A DNA stretch of 55,814 nt from Bdellovibrionota bacterium (GCA_963169805.1 CAUJDY010000101.1:1-55814); one strand, 5' to 3'. Numbered from the stretch's first letter, positions 26,670 through 35,528 are shown. Made by a program: numbers and translations. Notes: a model not told the origin generated them from the sequence alone.

Positions 26670-27143
26670 GTGAGAACAAGAAAATTTTACGTATACATTC
26701 TTATTTTATTTTTTCTGGCGGGGTGCAAAAAACCCGTAGAAAATCCTGAGTTATCAGATCCTATCTACTCTGACTATATAGGGGATGCAGAGAGATTAAA
26801 AAAAGAAATTGAGGCAAAGTTTAAAGAAATAGAAAATCAAAAAAAGGATTTAAATTCTCCTGCTTCTATTGAAGGGCAAAGAAAGCTTGCAAGAGAAAAC
26901 ATATTTAGTCTTAAGAATGATATATTTAAACTTAGTCAAAAAGAGCAGTATTATAGATACTCCGCAGAATCTAGGAAGATATTTATCAGAAAGAAGAGCT
27001 TAGAGGCTTTTAAATCAGGCGAAGACTGGGTCGCTCCTGATATAAAGGAGGATTATATGGCTAGGAAAAGACTTTCACAGCAGCCAAAAACGTGGGCGCG
27101 AGGCATGGCTTCAACAAAAACTCCTGAAAAAAAGAAAAAATAA
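26670..27143 (+). CDS. Small lipoprotein with helical/coiled-coil body
   Basis: A 157-residue protein of unknown function. A GTG start leads into a basic/hydrophobic signal sequence with lipobox LAGC (Cys19), so it should be lipid-anchored. The residues after Cys are Lys-Lys, with no Asp at +2, which would not signal inner-membrane retention by the E. coli rule. Residues 40-105 are helical and rich in Lys and Glu (RLKKEIEAKFKEIENQKKDL), likely a coiled coil. The C-terminus is strongly basic. It sits alone on the plus strand between parA and rsmG, flanked by parS sites. Confidence 0.7.
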   Translation: MRTRKFYVYILILFFLAGCKKPVENPELSDPIYSDYIGDAERLKKEIEAKFKEIENQKKDLNSPASIEGQRKLARENIFSLKNDIFKLSQKEQYYRYSAESRKIFIRKKSLEAFKSGEDWVAPDIKEDYMARKRLSQQPKTWARGMASTKTPEKKKK

Positions 27144-27147
27144 TCTT

Positions 27148-27807
27148 CTATGCAATTTTATTTGAACGAATTACGACTTTTACGCCTTTTCTTTCGGGAA
27201 GTTCAAACTCAAGCGCCATTTCAGTGTTCCACGTGGAACAAATCTGACTAGGAAGGGCCGCAATTTCAGAAAACCAATCAGTCCCTTTTATTATATAGAA
27301 CTTAGACCCCTTAGATAAAATTTTATTACCAAGAAGAAGTGTGCGCGCAAGATTAGAAACCTCTTTAGCTACTACTACTGAATTTGGATCCAACTTTAGG
27401 GACTCAAGCTTCCCGCTAATAACCTTCACATTTTTTAATTCTAACTTAGCAGCAATACTTCGAAGAAAGTCGCACTTTCTCTCATCTTCTTCTGCTAGGG
27501 TCACCTCTACACTATTATCAATAAGAGCCAGGATTATTCCAGGAAAGCCGCCTCCTGCCCCAACCTGTATGATCTTCTTTGCATTTGAATCCTTTAATAT
27601 AAATCTTGATGAAATAATACTCTCAAAAAAAAGTAGAATATCTATATGATGTTCTGTTCCTGGCTGAATCAGGCTTAGCTGCTGATTGTATCTCAATAGT
27701 TCCACGTGGAACAATCTCAAGTTCGATAAGACGGAATCCTCTAGATCATTAAAGAAATTTCTAATTCTCCAGTTTGGCTCCAGACAATCTCCCTTAGCGC
27801 TGCACAA
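27148..27807 (-). CDS. rsmG: 16S rRNA (guanine-N7) methyltransferase RsmG (GidB)
   Basis: A 219-residue SAM-dependent methyltransferase that modifies G527 of 16S rRNA. Motif I reads QVGAGGGFPGIILAL, where most relatives have Asp before Val-Gly; the acidic motif II follows (VTLAEEDERKCDFL). It follows mnmG with a 14-nt overlap (classic gidA-gidB). The start is uncertain: TTG 27807 is used, but a CTG at 27783 has a good AAGGGAG sequence upstream. The coding region contains two parS palindromes. Its 3' end lies 4 nt from the convergent lipoprotein stop. Confidence 0.9.
   Translation of the reverse strand: MCSAKGDCLEPNWRIRNFFNDLEDSVLSNLRLFHVELLRYNQQLSLIQPGTEHHIDILLFFESIISSRFILKDSNAKKIIQVGAGGGFPGIILALIDNSVEVTLAEEDERKCDFLRSIAAKLELKNVKVISGKLESLKLDPNSVVVAKEVSNLARTLLLGNKILSKGSKFYIIKGTDWFSEIAALPSQICSTWNTEMALEFELPERKGVKVVIRSNKIA
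27225..27240. promoter_or_regulatory. parS site inside rsmG
   Basis: A second exact TGTTCCACGTGGAACA, located within the coding region near the 3' end of rsmG, where it must also encode amino acids. It is 595 bp from the first site. Confidence 0.95.
27698..27713. promoter_or_regulatory. parS-like site inside rsmG (one mismatch)
   Basis: AGTTCCACGTGGAACA differs from the parS consensus only at the first base (A for T) and keeps the 14-bp GTTCCACGTGGAAC core. It lies near the 5' end of rsmG, 473 bp from the second site. Confidence 0.88.
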
Positions 27808-29686
27808 TCTCTAGTTGGTTAATTTTTTTTCTACCTTTTATATGAACTAATATTGCTTGAATAGCTGATGGGTTTACTCCTGATATTCTCTGGGCTTGCC
27901 CTAAATTTACAGGCTTAACTTTTCCTAGCTTCTCTACTTCTTCGGAAGATAATCCTCTTATCTGAGAATAATCCAGATTTTCATCTAATCTTAATAACTC
28001 AAGCCTCTTAGTTTGATTAACAAGTTCAAGTTGCTTCTTAACATATCCCTCGTATTTAATTTCAATTTCTAGCTGCTCCGCGACATGAGGATCTAAGCTT
28101 ACTTCATAACCTAAATTATGAATAAAGTTCGAATCAACTTCGACCCTTCGCATTAAAACCTCAAGTGTTGTTGGCTTCAATAGCTCCTTTGTTCCAAGTG
28201 CAGATAATTTAGAGTTTGTTTCCTCGTTTGGATACAATGTTGTACTTGCCAACCTATTTCTCTCTACTTTTCTTGCCTCTCGAAGTATTTCGATTTCCGA
28301 GTGTTGGTCTTTGTTAATAAGACCTATCTCTAGACCTAAGTCTAACAGTCTATCGAGGGTGTTATCCTCTCTGAGAAGTAACCTATGTTCTGCACGAGAT
28401 GTAAACATACGATACGGCTCTTGAGTCCCCTTTGTGACAAGGTCATCAATTAATACACCTATGTAGGCCTGGTCTCTTCCTAGAACAACTGGATCTTTGT
28501 CGAGCAAACTCATTGCCGCGTTCACTCCTGCCATAAATCCCTGAGCCGCGGCCTCTTCATACCCTGAAGTCCCATTAATCTGACCAGCTAAATACAAATT
28601 CTGTATACAGCGTGTTTCTAGTGTGTGCCGAATCTGCGTTGGCTCAATAAAATCGTACTCAACTGCGTAGCCATACCTAGCAAACTTAACATTCTCAAGG
28701 CCAGCAATTGTTCGGATGAACTGATCTTGAGCCTCAGCAGGCAGGCTTGTAGATATACCCTGTAGGTAAATCAAATTAGTTGAAAGCCCTTCAGGTTCAA
28801 GAAAAGTCTGATGTCTAACTCTCTCACGAAAGCGAGTCACTTTATCCTCAATACTCGGACAGTATCTTGGACCTGTGCCTTCAATCACACCGCAAAAAAT
28901 GGGGGACTTGTCTAAGTTTTTAAAGATTATTTCGTGTGTCTCTGGATTTGTGTAAGAGAGGTAACAATCAACCTGTGGCAATTTATACTGCTTTTCTGAT
29001 AAAAAGCTGAATGGATAAAATTTTTCGTCTCCAGGCTGTGGAGTTGTTTTTGAAAAATCAATACTCTCTTTTAAAAGCCTCGGAGGAGTTCCTGTTTTTA
29101 ATCTAAAAACTTTAAAGCCAAATGATTTCATTTGATCAGAAATACCCGAGGTAGCCCTATCTCCTACGCGCCCTCCAGATTGCTGTTCTAGTCCCACATG
29201 CATAACAGCATTCATGAATGTTCCCGTTGTGATAATTACTTTTTTAGATTGGATTTCACTTCCATCTTCTAATTTCACACCTAAACAAATTTCATCCTTC
29301 AACAACAAGCTCTTCACCTCTCCTTGCAAGAGGGAAAGATTCTTCTGTGAGCGAAGAGTTTGTGTCATATAAGAAACATATAAATCTTTATCACATTGCG
29401 CTCTTGATCCTCTAACGGCCGGGCCCTTTTTTGCATTTAATCTCTTAAACTGAATACAACTCGCATCCGTTGCACGCCCCATTTCACCGCCCATGGCATC
29501 AATTTCTCGCACCATGTGTCCTTTGGCTAAACCACCAATCGCTGGGTTGCAACTCATGTACCCAATACGATCAAGATTTGTTGTAATGATGAGAGTGTTT
29601 AGGCCCAAGCGAGATGCAGCTAAACTTGCTTCAATTCCCGCATGCCCCGCACCGACAACAATGATATCAAATGATTTACTTTCCAA
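27794..29686 (-). CDS. mnmG: tRNA uridine-34 carboxymethylaminomethyl-modifying enzyme MnmG (GidA)
   Basis: A 630-residue FAD enzyme that works with MnmE to build cmnm5U at the wobble position of tRNAs. The dinucleotide fold is VGAGHAGIEAS (residues 11-21). Also visible are PAIGGLAKGHMVREIDAMGGEMG, KKGPAVRGSRAQ, and the C-terminal GYxGYVKKQ-like and NPSAIQAILVHI region. The TTG at 29686 is chosen because AGGAG lies 7 nt upstream and the family begins just there; a longer frame to 29749 would overlap mnmE by 74 nt. With TTG the overlap with the mnmE stop is 11 nt. Confidence 0.95.
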   Translation of the reverse strand: MESKSFDIIVVGAGHAGIEASLAASRLGLNTLIITTNLDRIGYMSCNPAIGGLAKGHMVREIDAMGGEMGRATDASCIQFKRLNAKKGPAVRGSRAQCDKDLYVSYMTQTLRSQKNLSLLQGEVKSLLLKDEICLGVKLEDGSEIQSKKVIITTGTFMNAVMHVGLEQQSGGRVGDRATSGISDQMKSFGFKVFRLKTGTPPRLLKESIDFSKTTPQPGDEKFYPFSFLSEKQYKLPQVDCYLSYTNPETHEIIFKNLDKSPIFCGVIEGTGPRYCPSIEDKVTRFRERVRHQTFLEPEGLSTNLIYLQGISTSLPAEAQDQFIRTIAGLENVKFARYGYAVEYDFIEPTQIRHTLETRCIQNLYLAGQINGTSGYEEAAAQGFMAGVNAAMSLLDKDPVVLGRDQAYIGVLIDDLVTKGTQEPYRMFTSRAEHRLLLREDNTLDRLLDLGLEIGLINKDQHSEIEILREARKVERNRLASTTLYPNEETNSKLSALGTKELLKPTTLEVLMRRVEVDSNFIHNLGYEVSLDPHVAEQLEIEIKYEGYVKKQLELVNQTKRLELLRLDENLDYSQIRGLSSEEVEKLGKVKPVNLGQAQRISGVNPSAIQAILVHIKGRKKINQLEIVQR

Positions 29687-31040
29687 TGCAAAACTCCTGA
29701 AAAATTTTAGCCAACACTTGGTCGTCAAATTTTTCGCCCAAGAGTTCATAGCTTGCCTCTAGGGCAAATCTTAGTTCTATTGCAATGAATTCTGGTGAGT
29801 AATCCTGCCGAAGCGCTTTTAATGCATTTTCAATTCTAGATTCCAAAGATGCGAGCAGTTCATATTGCCTTTGCTTAAGTACCACAATTGATGTTTCTAC
29901 AAAAGAGTCTTTCAGTTTTTGATCAATAATATCCCATATTTTCTGTAAAGACTTTTTATTCATTGCAGAAACTTCAATGTAGTTATGTTTTGGCATATTC
30001 TCAGATAAAAAATCTGAGTAGCTGGTCTTCTTAATATCGTCTTTATTCCCTACAAAAATAGTCTTTGCTGCGTAACCCTTGAGTAAATCAAAATCAAATC
30101 CCCCTCTTAAAGAAAGATCTAATACACATAAAATGATGTCTGCATCTTGTAGCTCTTGCTTTGATTTTGATATTCCAATCTGTTCAATTGGATCTAATGT
30201 TTGATGTACACCTGCTGTGTCTACAAAATGGATTTTGAACCCATTGTATACGACGCTTGCCTCTACAAGATCTCTTGTTGTCCCTGCAATAGGAGTTACA
30301 ATTGCCTTATCCTGATTTATGAGTTTATTGAATAAGCTAGATTTACCAACATTAGGCTCTCCCACTAAAACAACCTTTAAGCTATCAGAAACAATTTTTC
30401 CTAAGCTATACGAGCTAACAAGCTCTTTTGTTGTTTTGTGTGCGCTTCCTATACGAGAAATAATCTCTTCAGGATTCATGGTCTCTAAATTTTCTAAAGA
30501 AAAATCTATATTTGCTTCTAGGTGGGCAAGACTTAATTGTATTGAGTTCTGTACAGCCTTAATTTTATCACTCAGTTCGCCTTTGAGATGTCGAAGGGCT
30601 GTTTGGTGAGCCCTTTGCGTTTGGCTTTCTACTAATGTCAAAACACTTTCAGCCTGAACAAGATCAATATTTCCATTCATGTATGCTCTGAATGTAAATT
30701 CACCTCTTTCTGCAAGTCGACACCCATGGCTCAGTAACAGTTGAATAATTTCTTCAACAATTACAGGACTTCCATGACAAGAAATCTCTATGGTTTCATC
30801 TCCCGTATAAGATTTTCCTTTTTGAAAATACGAAACCAAAACTTCATCTACTGTCTTTTCCTGATGAAAGATATCTCCAAAATAAATTTTGTGTGAGTCC
30901 ACTTGGCTGGGAAACTTAAATATTTTTTTACAAATTTCCAAAGATCGAGGGCCGGATACACGAATAATACTAACTCCGCCAAATCCCGGCGGAGTTGCTG
31001 GCGCACATATCGTATCTTCTGGCCCGTTTAGATACGCCAT
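29676..31040 (-). CDS. mnmE: tRNA modification GTPase MnmE (TrmE)
   Basis: A 454-residue GTPase partner of MnmG. It has an N-terminal tetrahydrofolate-binding domain (DTICAPATPPGFGGVSIIRVSG), a helical domain, and the inserted G domain with GEPNVGKSS (227-234), the TPIAGTTRD switch, DTAG and NKDD (GTP specificity). The C-terminal FCIGK holds the catalytic Cys of the family. It follows jag by 2 nt, in the rpmH-rnpA-yidD-yidC-jag-mnmE order common to many bacteria. Confidence 0.96.
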   Translation of the reverse strand: MAYLNGPEDTICAPATPPGFGGVSIIRVSGPRSLEICKKIFKFPSQVDSHKIYFGDIFHQEKTVDEVLVSYFQKGKSYTGDETIEISCHGSPVIVEEIIQLLLSHGCRLAERGEFTFRAYMNGNIDLVQAESVLTLVESQTQRAHQTALRHLKGELSDKIKAVQNSIQLSLAHLEANIDFSLENLETMNPEEIISRIGSAHKTTKELVSSYSLGKIVSDSLKVVLVGEPNVGKSSLFNKLINQDKAIVTPIAGTTRDLVEASVVYNGFKIHFVDTAGVHQTLDPIEQIGISKSKQELQDADIILCVLDLSLRGGFDFDLLKGYAAKTIFVGNKDDIKKTSYSDFLSENMPKHNYIEVSAMNKKSLQKIWDIIDQKLKDSFVETSIVVLKQRQYELLASLESRIENALKALRQDYSPEFIAIELRFALEASYELLGEKFDDQVLAKIFQEFCIGK

Positions 31041-31042
31041 AA

Positions 31043-31576
31043 CTATGCGTTAGATCTATTTTCAGACTTTTCTGATTTTGCCGGATAGATTTTGATTTTT
31101 TTAAAATGTCCTTCGCCTACAGATCTAGATTTTACGCGACCGTCTTCAGCTAAATATTGATGAATTACTTTTCTATCTTTTGGCGGAAGCGCTCTAAAAT
31201 AAACAGATTTATTTTTATCTAGAACGATTTTTTTGAGTTTGTCTGCAAGCTTGATTAACTCTTCGTTTGACTCTTGTCTAAATCCATTTGAATCACAAAC
31301 AACGTTTGTTTTGTCATCTGGAAGTCTATGTTGAATTACTCTCTTAATATAGAGTTGAAAAGCGTCTAAAAGTTGGCCTTCCTTATCAATAAGGGCTTGC
31401 TGGTCGTTTCCGAAAATCTCTATAACAAGATCACCTGCATCGTTTGAACTAAGATCATAAGATAGGTCAAAGTTTGCTCGTGCAAAAATGCCATCCATTG
31501 TTTCTTCTACAATTGCAATTACCTTTGAATCAACATCTGCTTTCTTCGATCCGAAGAGCTTATCAAATATTCCCAT
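31043..31576 (-). CDS. jag: Jag/KhpB family RNA-binding protein
   Basis: A 177-residue protein with a KH-like domain (about 45-110; IEIFGNDQQALIDKEGQLLD, FQLYIKRVIQH) and a C-terminal R3H domain (about 115-170; RALPPKDRKVIHQYLAED, with Arg and His spaced as in R3H, then SVGEGHFKKIKIYP). KhpB proteins bind RNA and influence cell elongation and division. The N-terminal Jag_N domain seen in Firmicutes is reduced to a short MGIFDKLFGSKK-type start. It sits directly after yidC. Confidence 0.9.
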   Translation of the reverse strand: MGIFDKLFGSKKADVDSKVIAIVEETMDGIFARANFDLSYDLSSNDAGDLVIEIFGNDQQALIDKEGQLLDAFQLYIKRVIQHRLPDDKTNVVCDSNGFRQESNEELIKLADKLKKIVLDKNKSVYFRALPPKDRKVIHQYLAEDGRVKSRSVGEGHFKKIKIYPAKSEKSENRSNA

Positions 31577-31587
31577 CTAAATTCCTC

Positions 31588-33210
31588 CTATTTGGCATTA
31601 ATGGTCATTATGTTGCTTGGTTTTTTTTCATTCATAAATAAATACTGCTGTACGATTCCAAAAACAGTACTCACGAATATATAAAGCGTGAGTCCGCTGG
31701 GAAGAGTAATCATCAGTAAGCTAAATATAACAGGCATAATCTGCATGGCCTTTGCTTGCGCAGGGTCCATTGCTGTTGGTGTAATTTTTTGCTGAACAAA
31801 CATTGATATACCCATTAAAATTGGCAGAATATAATACGGATCTTTCGAGCTAAGATCATAAATCCAAAGCATAAATGGCGCTTGGTATAACTCAATACTT
31901 TGAGCAAGCACATTGTAAAGCGCTATAAAAATTGGAAGCTGCAAAAGCATGGGCAAACATCCCCCAAGAGGATTGACCTTGTTCTCTTTCATTATGTTCA
32001 TAGTCTCAATTTGCAATCTCTTAGGGTCATTTTTATATTTTTCTTTTACTGCCTTAAGCAAAGGCTGAACCTTTTGCATCGATTTCATAGATTTATAAGA
32101 GGAAATATTGATTGGCATCAAAAGTACTCTTATTAAGAGAGTCACTAAGATAATAGCAACTCCATAATTGCCAACTAACCCATAGAAAAACTGAAGCAGC
32201 TTTAGTATAGGAATCGCAATCCAACTAAACATTCCATAATTTACAACCCCTTCCAATTGAGGGCTGACAGATCCTAAAAGCTTTAAATCTTTGGGACCAA
32301 TAAAAGCTGTTTGTTTCAAATTGTATGTACGTGTGTTATCTGCAAAATCATACTGCAAAAACCCTATAGCTTGTTTGCCAGATGGGTTATTCACTATGCT
32401 TGTAGTAATTGTGGGCGCAATTGGAGATTCATCAACAATTGCCGAGGTAAAGTAGTGTCCGCCTAGAGACGCCACAGACACGTTTTGAAGTGCTTCCTCA
32501 AGAACAACTTCTGCATCTTCTCTAATGTCTACTTTTTTATTTGTTCCCTCATAACCTATATACAGAGATTCAAAATCATATGACGGCAATAAAAATGAAG
32601 TAGATTTGCTCTTAGAAATATTTTCTACAAGCGTAGTGACTAATGATGTTGTTGGGTTTGTTACCTTTGTTGAAATAAGAAGCTTGTGTCCGGCCGGGTC
32701 GATCTCATAAGTTTTTTCAATTTGTGACCCTCCAACCTGAGCAAAACCTATCACGCGATTTGATACACTCGTATCCATTCTAAAGTTTATTTTTTCTGAG
32801 TTCTTATATTGTGTTTCAAAAATATACTGATTTGCTAAATCTTCTCCAATTACAACAGGGCTCCCGTCCCTCTGGGTGTGGCTTTTAACTACGATGTTAC
32901 GTAATCCCATCCCTCTAGATGAAATTTCAAAACTAAGCTTTTCATCTTCATATTTATAAATCTTTTCTTCTGTTGCTGTGCTTAGATCGTTTGGACTAGA
33001 TGCTTTTTCAGTCGCTCCGGCTTTATTTTCAACTTGTAAGTTTTTGTTAGTCGAATCATTTTTTACTTCTACTGCGGGCGTTGCTTCCGCTGTCGTTATC
33101 GTTTTAGGATATTTTTTTGACAAGTAAAAATTCCACCCTAAAATACCAACAAAAACAAATCCCATAGCTAAAACTGTGCGTTTATCAAAAAAAGATGGTT
33201 CTTGATTCAT
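31588..33210 (-). CDS. yidC: Membrane protein insertase YidC
   Basis: A 540-residue inner-membrane insertase. It has an N-terminal anchor (about 12-28), a large periplasmic beta domain (about 50-330) as in Gram-negative YidC, then the five-helix core with YGLVGNYGVAIILVTLLIRV, the conserved positive residue in the groove (Arg in that helix), MPINISSYKSMKSMQKVQP, PLGGCLPMLLQLPIFIALY and the final PSGLTLYIFVSTVFGIVQQ. The stop codon overlaps none downstream; the start overlaps yidD by 4 nt. Confidence 0.96.
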   Translation of the reverse strand: MNQEPSFFDKRTVLAMGFVFVGILGWNFYLSKKYPKTITTAEATPAVEVKNDSTNKNLQVENKAGATEKASSPNDLSTATEEKIYKYEDEKLSFEISSRGMGLRNIVVKSHTQRDGSPVVIGEDLANQYIFETQYKNSEKINFRMDTSVSNRVIGFAQVGGSQIEKTYEIDPAGHKLLISTKVTNPTTSLVTTLVENISKSKSTSFLLPSYDFESLYIGYEGTNKKVDIREDAEVVLEEALQNVSVASLGGHYFTSAIVDESPIAPTITTSIVNNPSGKQAIGFLQYDFADNTRTYNLKQTAFIGPKDLKLLGSVSPQLEGVVNYGMFSWIAIPILKLLQFFYGLVGNYGVAIILVTLLIRVLLMPINISSYKSMKSMQKVQPLLKAVKEKYKNDPKRLQIETMNIMKENKVNPLGGCLPMLLQLPIFIALYNVLAQSIELYQAPFMLWIYDLSSKDPYYILPILMGISMFVQQKITPTAMDPAQAKAMQIMPVIFSLLMITLPSGLTLYIFVSTVFGIVQQYLFMNEKKPSNIMTINAK

Positions 33211-33539
33211 GACTTCCTACCTCTTCCTAGTTGTGTGTTCAATGGATCGTAGCCGGAACCGCCAAATGGGTGGCATCTCAAAATTCTCAATCCCGTTAAA
33301 TAGAGGGCTTTTTGTGGTGGCAACTGTTTAAATGCTTGTGTTGAATACTCAGAACAAGATGGATAAAAACGACAACACGGTCCAAAGAAATAGCTAATAG
33401 TTCCGCGGTAAAATGTAATCAGGCCCAAGCACAAATACGAAACTATATGCTTGGCTAAATTATTTAATTTTTTTAAGACCCTGATCCATACAAAAACAGA
33501 AGTCTTTATAGGAAATGTCCTTGTAAAAGTCTTTGTCAT
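33207..33539 (-). CDS. yidD: Membrane protein insertion efficiency factor YidD
   Basis: A 110-residue member of the YidD (haemolytic) family. It has the full core FYRGTISYFFGPCCRFYPSC, SEYSTQAFKQ, LTGLRILRCHPFGGSGYDP with its three conserved cysteines. Family members are about 70-85 residues; the N-terminal extra of roughly 30 residues comes from the nearest upstream ATG, which lies 80 nt inside rnpA. No better ATG or GTG is available downstream of it. It overlaps yidC by 4 nt. Confidence 0.9.
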   Translation of the reverse strand: MTKTFTRTFPIKTSVFVWIRVLKKLNNLAKHIVSYLCLGLITFYRGTISYFFGPCCRFYPSCSEYSTQAFKQLPPQKALYLTGLRILRCHPFGGSGYDPLNTQLGRGRKS

Positions 33540-33804
33540 TCGTCTCTCTAAAAATCACGTTCAAATCGTAGCTTTTAATGAACTGAGTTTTCTTGAAGTA
33601 TTCTCGGCACCATCGCTTAAGCTTGTTTCGAATTACTGCACTCCCTACTCGCCTAGATACTGTCCAACCAAATCGCGATTTAGGCTCCTTATTAGGGATA
33701 TAATTAAGAATACCCCAATTCTGGATATAAATTTTTCTACCTAACTTCTTGATATTATTGAAATCCGAGCTCTTTCGAAGAGTGATCAAATTCTTACTTG
33801 CCAC
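33460..33804 (-). CDS. rnpA: Ribonuclease P protein component
   Basis: A 114-residue basic protein that assists the RNase P RNA in maturing tRNA 5' ends. It shows an N-terminal [10 protein letters not shown], the central [26 protein letters not shown], the RNR motif region that binds RNA, and a C-terminal helix. The GTG start at 33804 lies 11 nt inside the end of rpmH, and its 3' end is overlapped by yidD for 80 nt. Confidence 0.94.
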   Translation of the reverse strand: MASKNLITLRKSSDFNNIKKLGRKIYIQNWGILNYIPNKEPKSRFGWTVSRRVGSAVIRNKLKRWCREYFKKTQFIKSYDLNVIFRETNDKDFYKDISYKDFCFCMDQGLKKIK

Positions 33805-33943
33805 CTGCTTTTACCGTAAGTCTCTTGCGCCCTTTTGTGCGACGTCTGGATAGAACCTTTTTTCCGTTTGCTGTTGCCATACGAGATCTGAAACCGTGAG
33901 TCTTACTTCTGCGTTTACGACTTGGTTGATACGTCCTTTTCAT
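33794..33943 (-). CDS. rpmH: 50S ribosomal protein L34
   Basis: A 49-residue, very basic protein, [19 protein letters not shown] then [16 protein letters not shown] and TKGRKRLTV, an unmistakable L34. It is preceded by a strong GGAGGAAAG ribosome-binding site. It is the first gene of the minus-strand operon rpmH-rnpA-yidD-yidC-jag-mnmE and is divergent from dnaA, as in most bacteria. It overlaps rnpA by 11 nt. Confidence 0.97.
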   Translation of the reverse strand: MKRTYQPSRKRRSKTHGFRSRMATANGKKVLSRRRTKGRKRLTVKAGGK

Positions 33944-33983
33944 CTTTCCTCCGTTTGGATAACTTAAGAATTTATTTGGGCAG

Positions 33984-34013
33984 ATAGAAACATGCCGCGC
34001 TACAACCTGTCAA
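33984..34013 (-). promoter_or_regulatory. Probable sigma70 promoter of the rpmH operon
   Basis: Reading the minus strand, TTGACA (34013-34008) is a perfect -35. After an 18-nt spacer TTCTAT (33989-33984) is a weak -10 preceded by an extended TG. Transcription would start near 33977, giving a leader of about 35 nt before the rpmH ATG. Confidence 0.45.
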
Positions 34014-34025
34014 GATGTTGAACTT

Positions 34026-34034
34026 TTATGCACA
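34026..34034 (+). promoter_or_regulatory. DnaA-box-like 9-mer upstream of dnaA
   Basis: TTATGCACA differs from the TTATCCACA consensus at one base. It lies in the rpmH/dnaA divergent spacer, where DnaA autoregulation commonly acts. Confidence 0.45.
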
Positions 34035-34115
34035 AATTGTTATCAGTTGATTCCTTGTGGGATTCATTTAAAAGCAATAGGTACTAACCTGCTCCACAAA
34101 ACCGTCGGGGGAATA

Positions 34116-35528
34116 TTGGAAAACATCTGGGAATCCATAAAAAACAGTATAAAGGTCAAAAACCCTGATAATAAATATATACAGACCTGGTTTGAACCTG
34201 TCGAACTACTTGAAACCGAATCTAGCCACAAGGGGACGGTTTTTAAGCTTGGAGTTCCTACTGATTTCCATAAATATTGGATATCAGAGAATTTTTTAGA
34301 TAAAATTTGCCAAGAAATTTCTACTGTAACAAAAGACCATTTTGAAATTCAGCTTATTGTTGTGCCGGAACTGGGACAGCAAGACTCGGGTATTGTACAA
34401 CCTGATTTGCCGGTTGTTGAAACACAGCAAAGCCTTCAAGCACAATTGAATACTCAAGAGCATAATAGTTACTCATCTTTGAGTAGCAAGCCTCAAAAAC
34501 AAGTGCTCAATCCTGACTACTCATTCTCTACATTTGTAGTAGGGAGAAATAACGAGTTTGCACATGCTGCAAGCTTTAACGTCGCAAAAAATCCAGGTGG
34601 CGGATACAACCCACTATTTATATGTGGGCCAACCGGTATGGGTAAAACACACCTCCTAAATGCAGTTGGAAACTACATCCACGAACATTTCCCGCAATTA
34701 AAAATAAGATATGTCTCCGCAGAAACTTTTTTGAATGAGTGTATCTCTGGAATCCGACGCGGAGAAATGTTTAAGCTCCGTAAGCGCTACAGAGAAGAGT
34801 GCGATGTCCTTTTAATGGATGACATTCAGGTTCTTGGACGCGGCGAGTCTGTGCAGGAAGAGTTTTTCCATACTTTAAACTCATTTTTTGATAGTGGCCG
34901 ACAGGTTGTGGTGGCAAGTGACCGCATGCCTAGGGATATTTCTGGTCTTGAAGATCGAATTCGAACTCGCCTTGAATGGGGTCTGATTGCAGATATACAG
35001 ATGCCTGATGTGGAAACTAGAGTTGCTATCCTGAGATATAAGGCAGAGAAAAAAGCTCTTAATATACCAGATGAGGTGGTCAACTTTATTGCTCGGATAT
35101 CCAAAAGAAGCATTAGAGAGCTTGAAGGAAATCTAAATAAAGTAAAAATGTTCACTGAATTAAGGGGTTTACCAATTACTTTAGATTTGACTAAGCAAAT
35201 TTTGGCTAGTCACTCTTCAGAATCTCAGCAGCTAACAGTTGATGAAGTGCAAAGACTAGTTTCAGAGCACTTTTCAATTAAGGTATCTGACTTAAAATCT
35301 TCTGTTCGTTCCAAGCCTATTGTGGTTGCAAGGCAAGTTGCTATGTATTTAGTAAAAACCTACCTTGAAAAGTCACTAATAGATATTGGCCGTGCATTTG
35401 GAGGCAGAGACCACACAACTGTGATCAGTGCACTTAGAAGAATCGAAGAACTACAGGGAAAAGATTCAGATTTACATAAGGATATCGAAGATTTAAGAAG
35501 AAAGATCCACAATATCACAGGTGTGTGA
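34116..35528 (+). CDS. dnaA: Chromosomal replication initiator DnaA
   Basis: A 470-residue AAA+ initiator. It has domain I (MENIWESIKNSIKV, TWFEP), a Gln-rich linker (about 90-130), a domain III with Walker A GPTGMGKT (171-178) and Walker B VLLMDDIQVL, and a domain IV helix-turn-helix ending DHTTVISALRRIEEL, which reads DnaA boxes. TTG 34116 is preferred because DnaA proteins begin at this point and GGGGGA lies 3-4 nt upstream; an in-frame TTG at 34047 would add 23 residues of no recognisable domain. It is the first plus-strand gene after the strand switch, with an oriC-like spacer downstream. Confidence 0.96.
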   Translation: MENIWESIKNSIKVKNPDNKYIQTWFEPVELLETESSHKGTVFKLGVPTDFHKYWISENFLDKICQEISTVTKDHFEIQLIVVPELGQQDSGIVQPDLPVVETQQSLQAQLNTQEHNSYSSLSSKPQKQVLNPDYSFSTFVVGRNNEFAHAASFNVAKNPGGGYNPLFICGPTGMGKTHLLNAVGNYIHEHFPQLKIRYVSAETFLNECISGIRRGEMFKLRKRYREECDVLLMDDIQVLGRGESVQEEFFHTLNSFFDSGRQVVVASDRMPRDISGLEDRIRTRLEWGLIADIQMPDVETRVAILRYKAEKKALNIPDEVVNFIARISKRSIRELEGNLNKVKMFTELRGLPITLDLTKQILASHSSESQQLTVDEVQRLVSEHFSIKVSDLKSSVRSKPIVVARQVAMYLVKTYLEKSLIDIGRAFGGRDHTTVISALRRIEELQGKDSDLHKDIEDLRRKIHNITGV

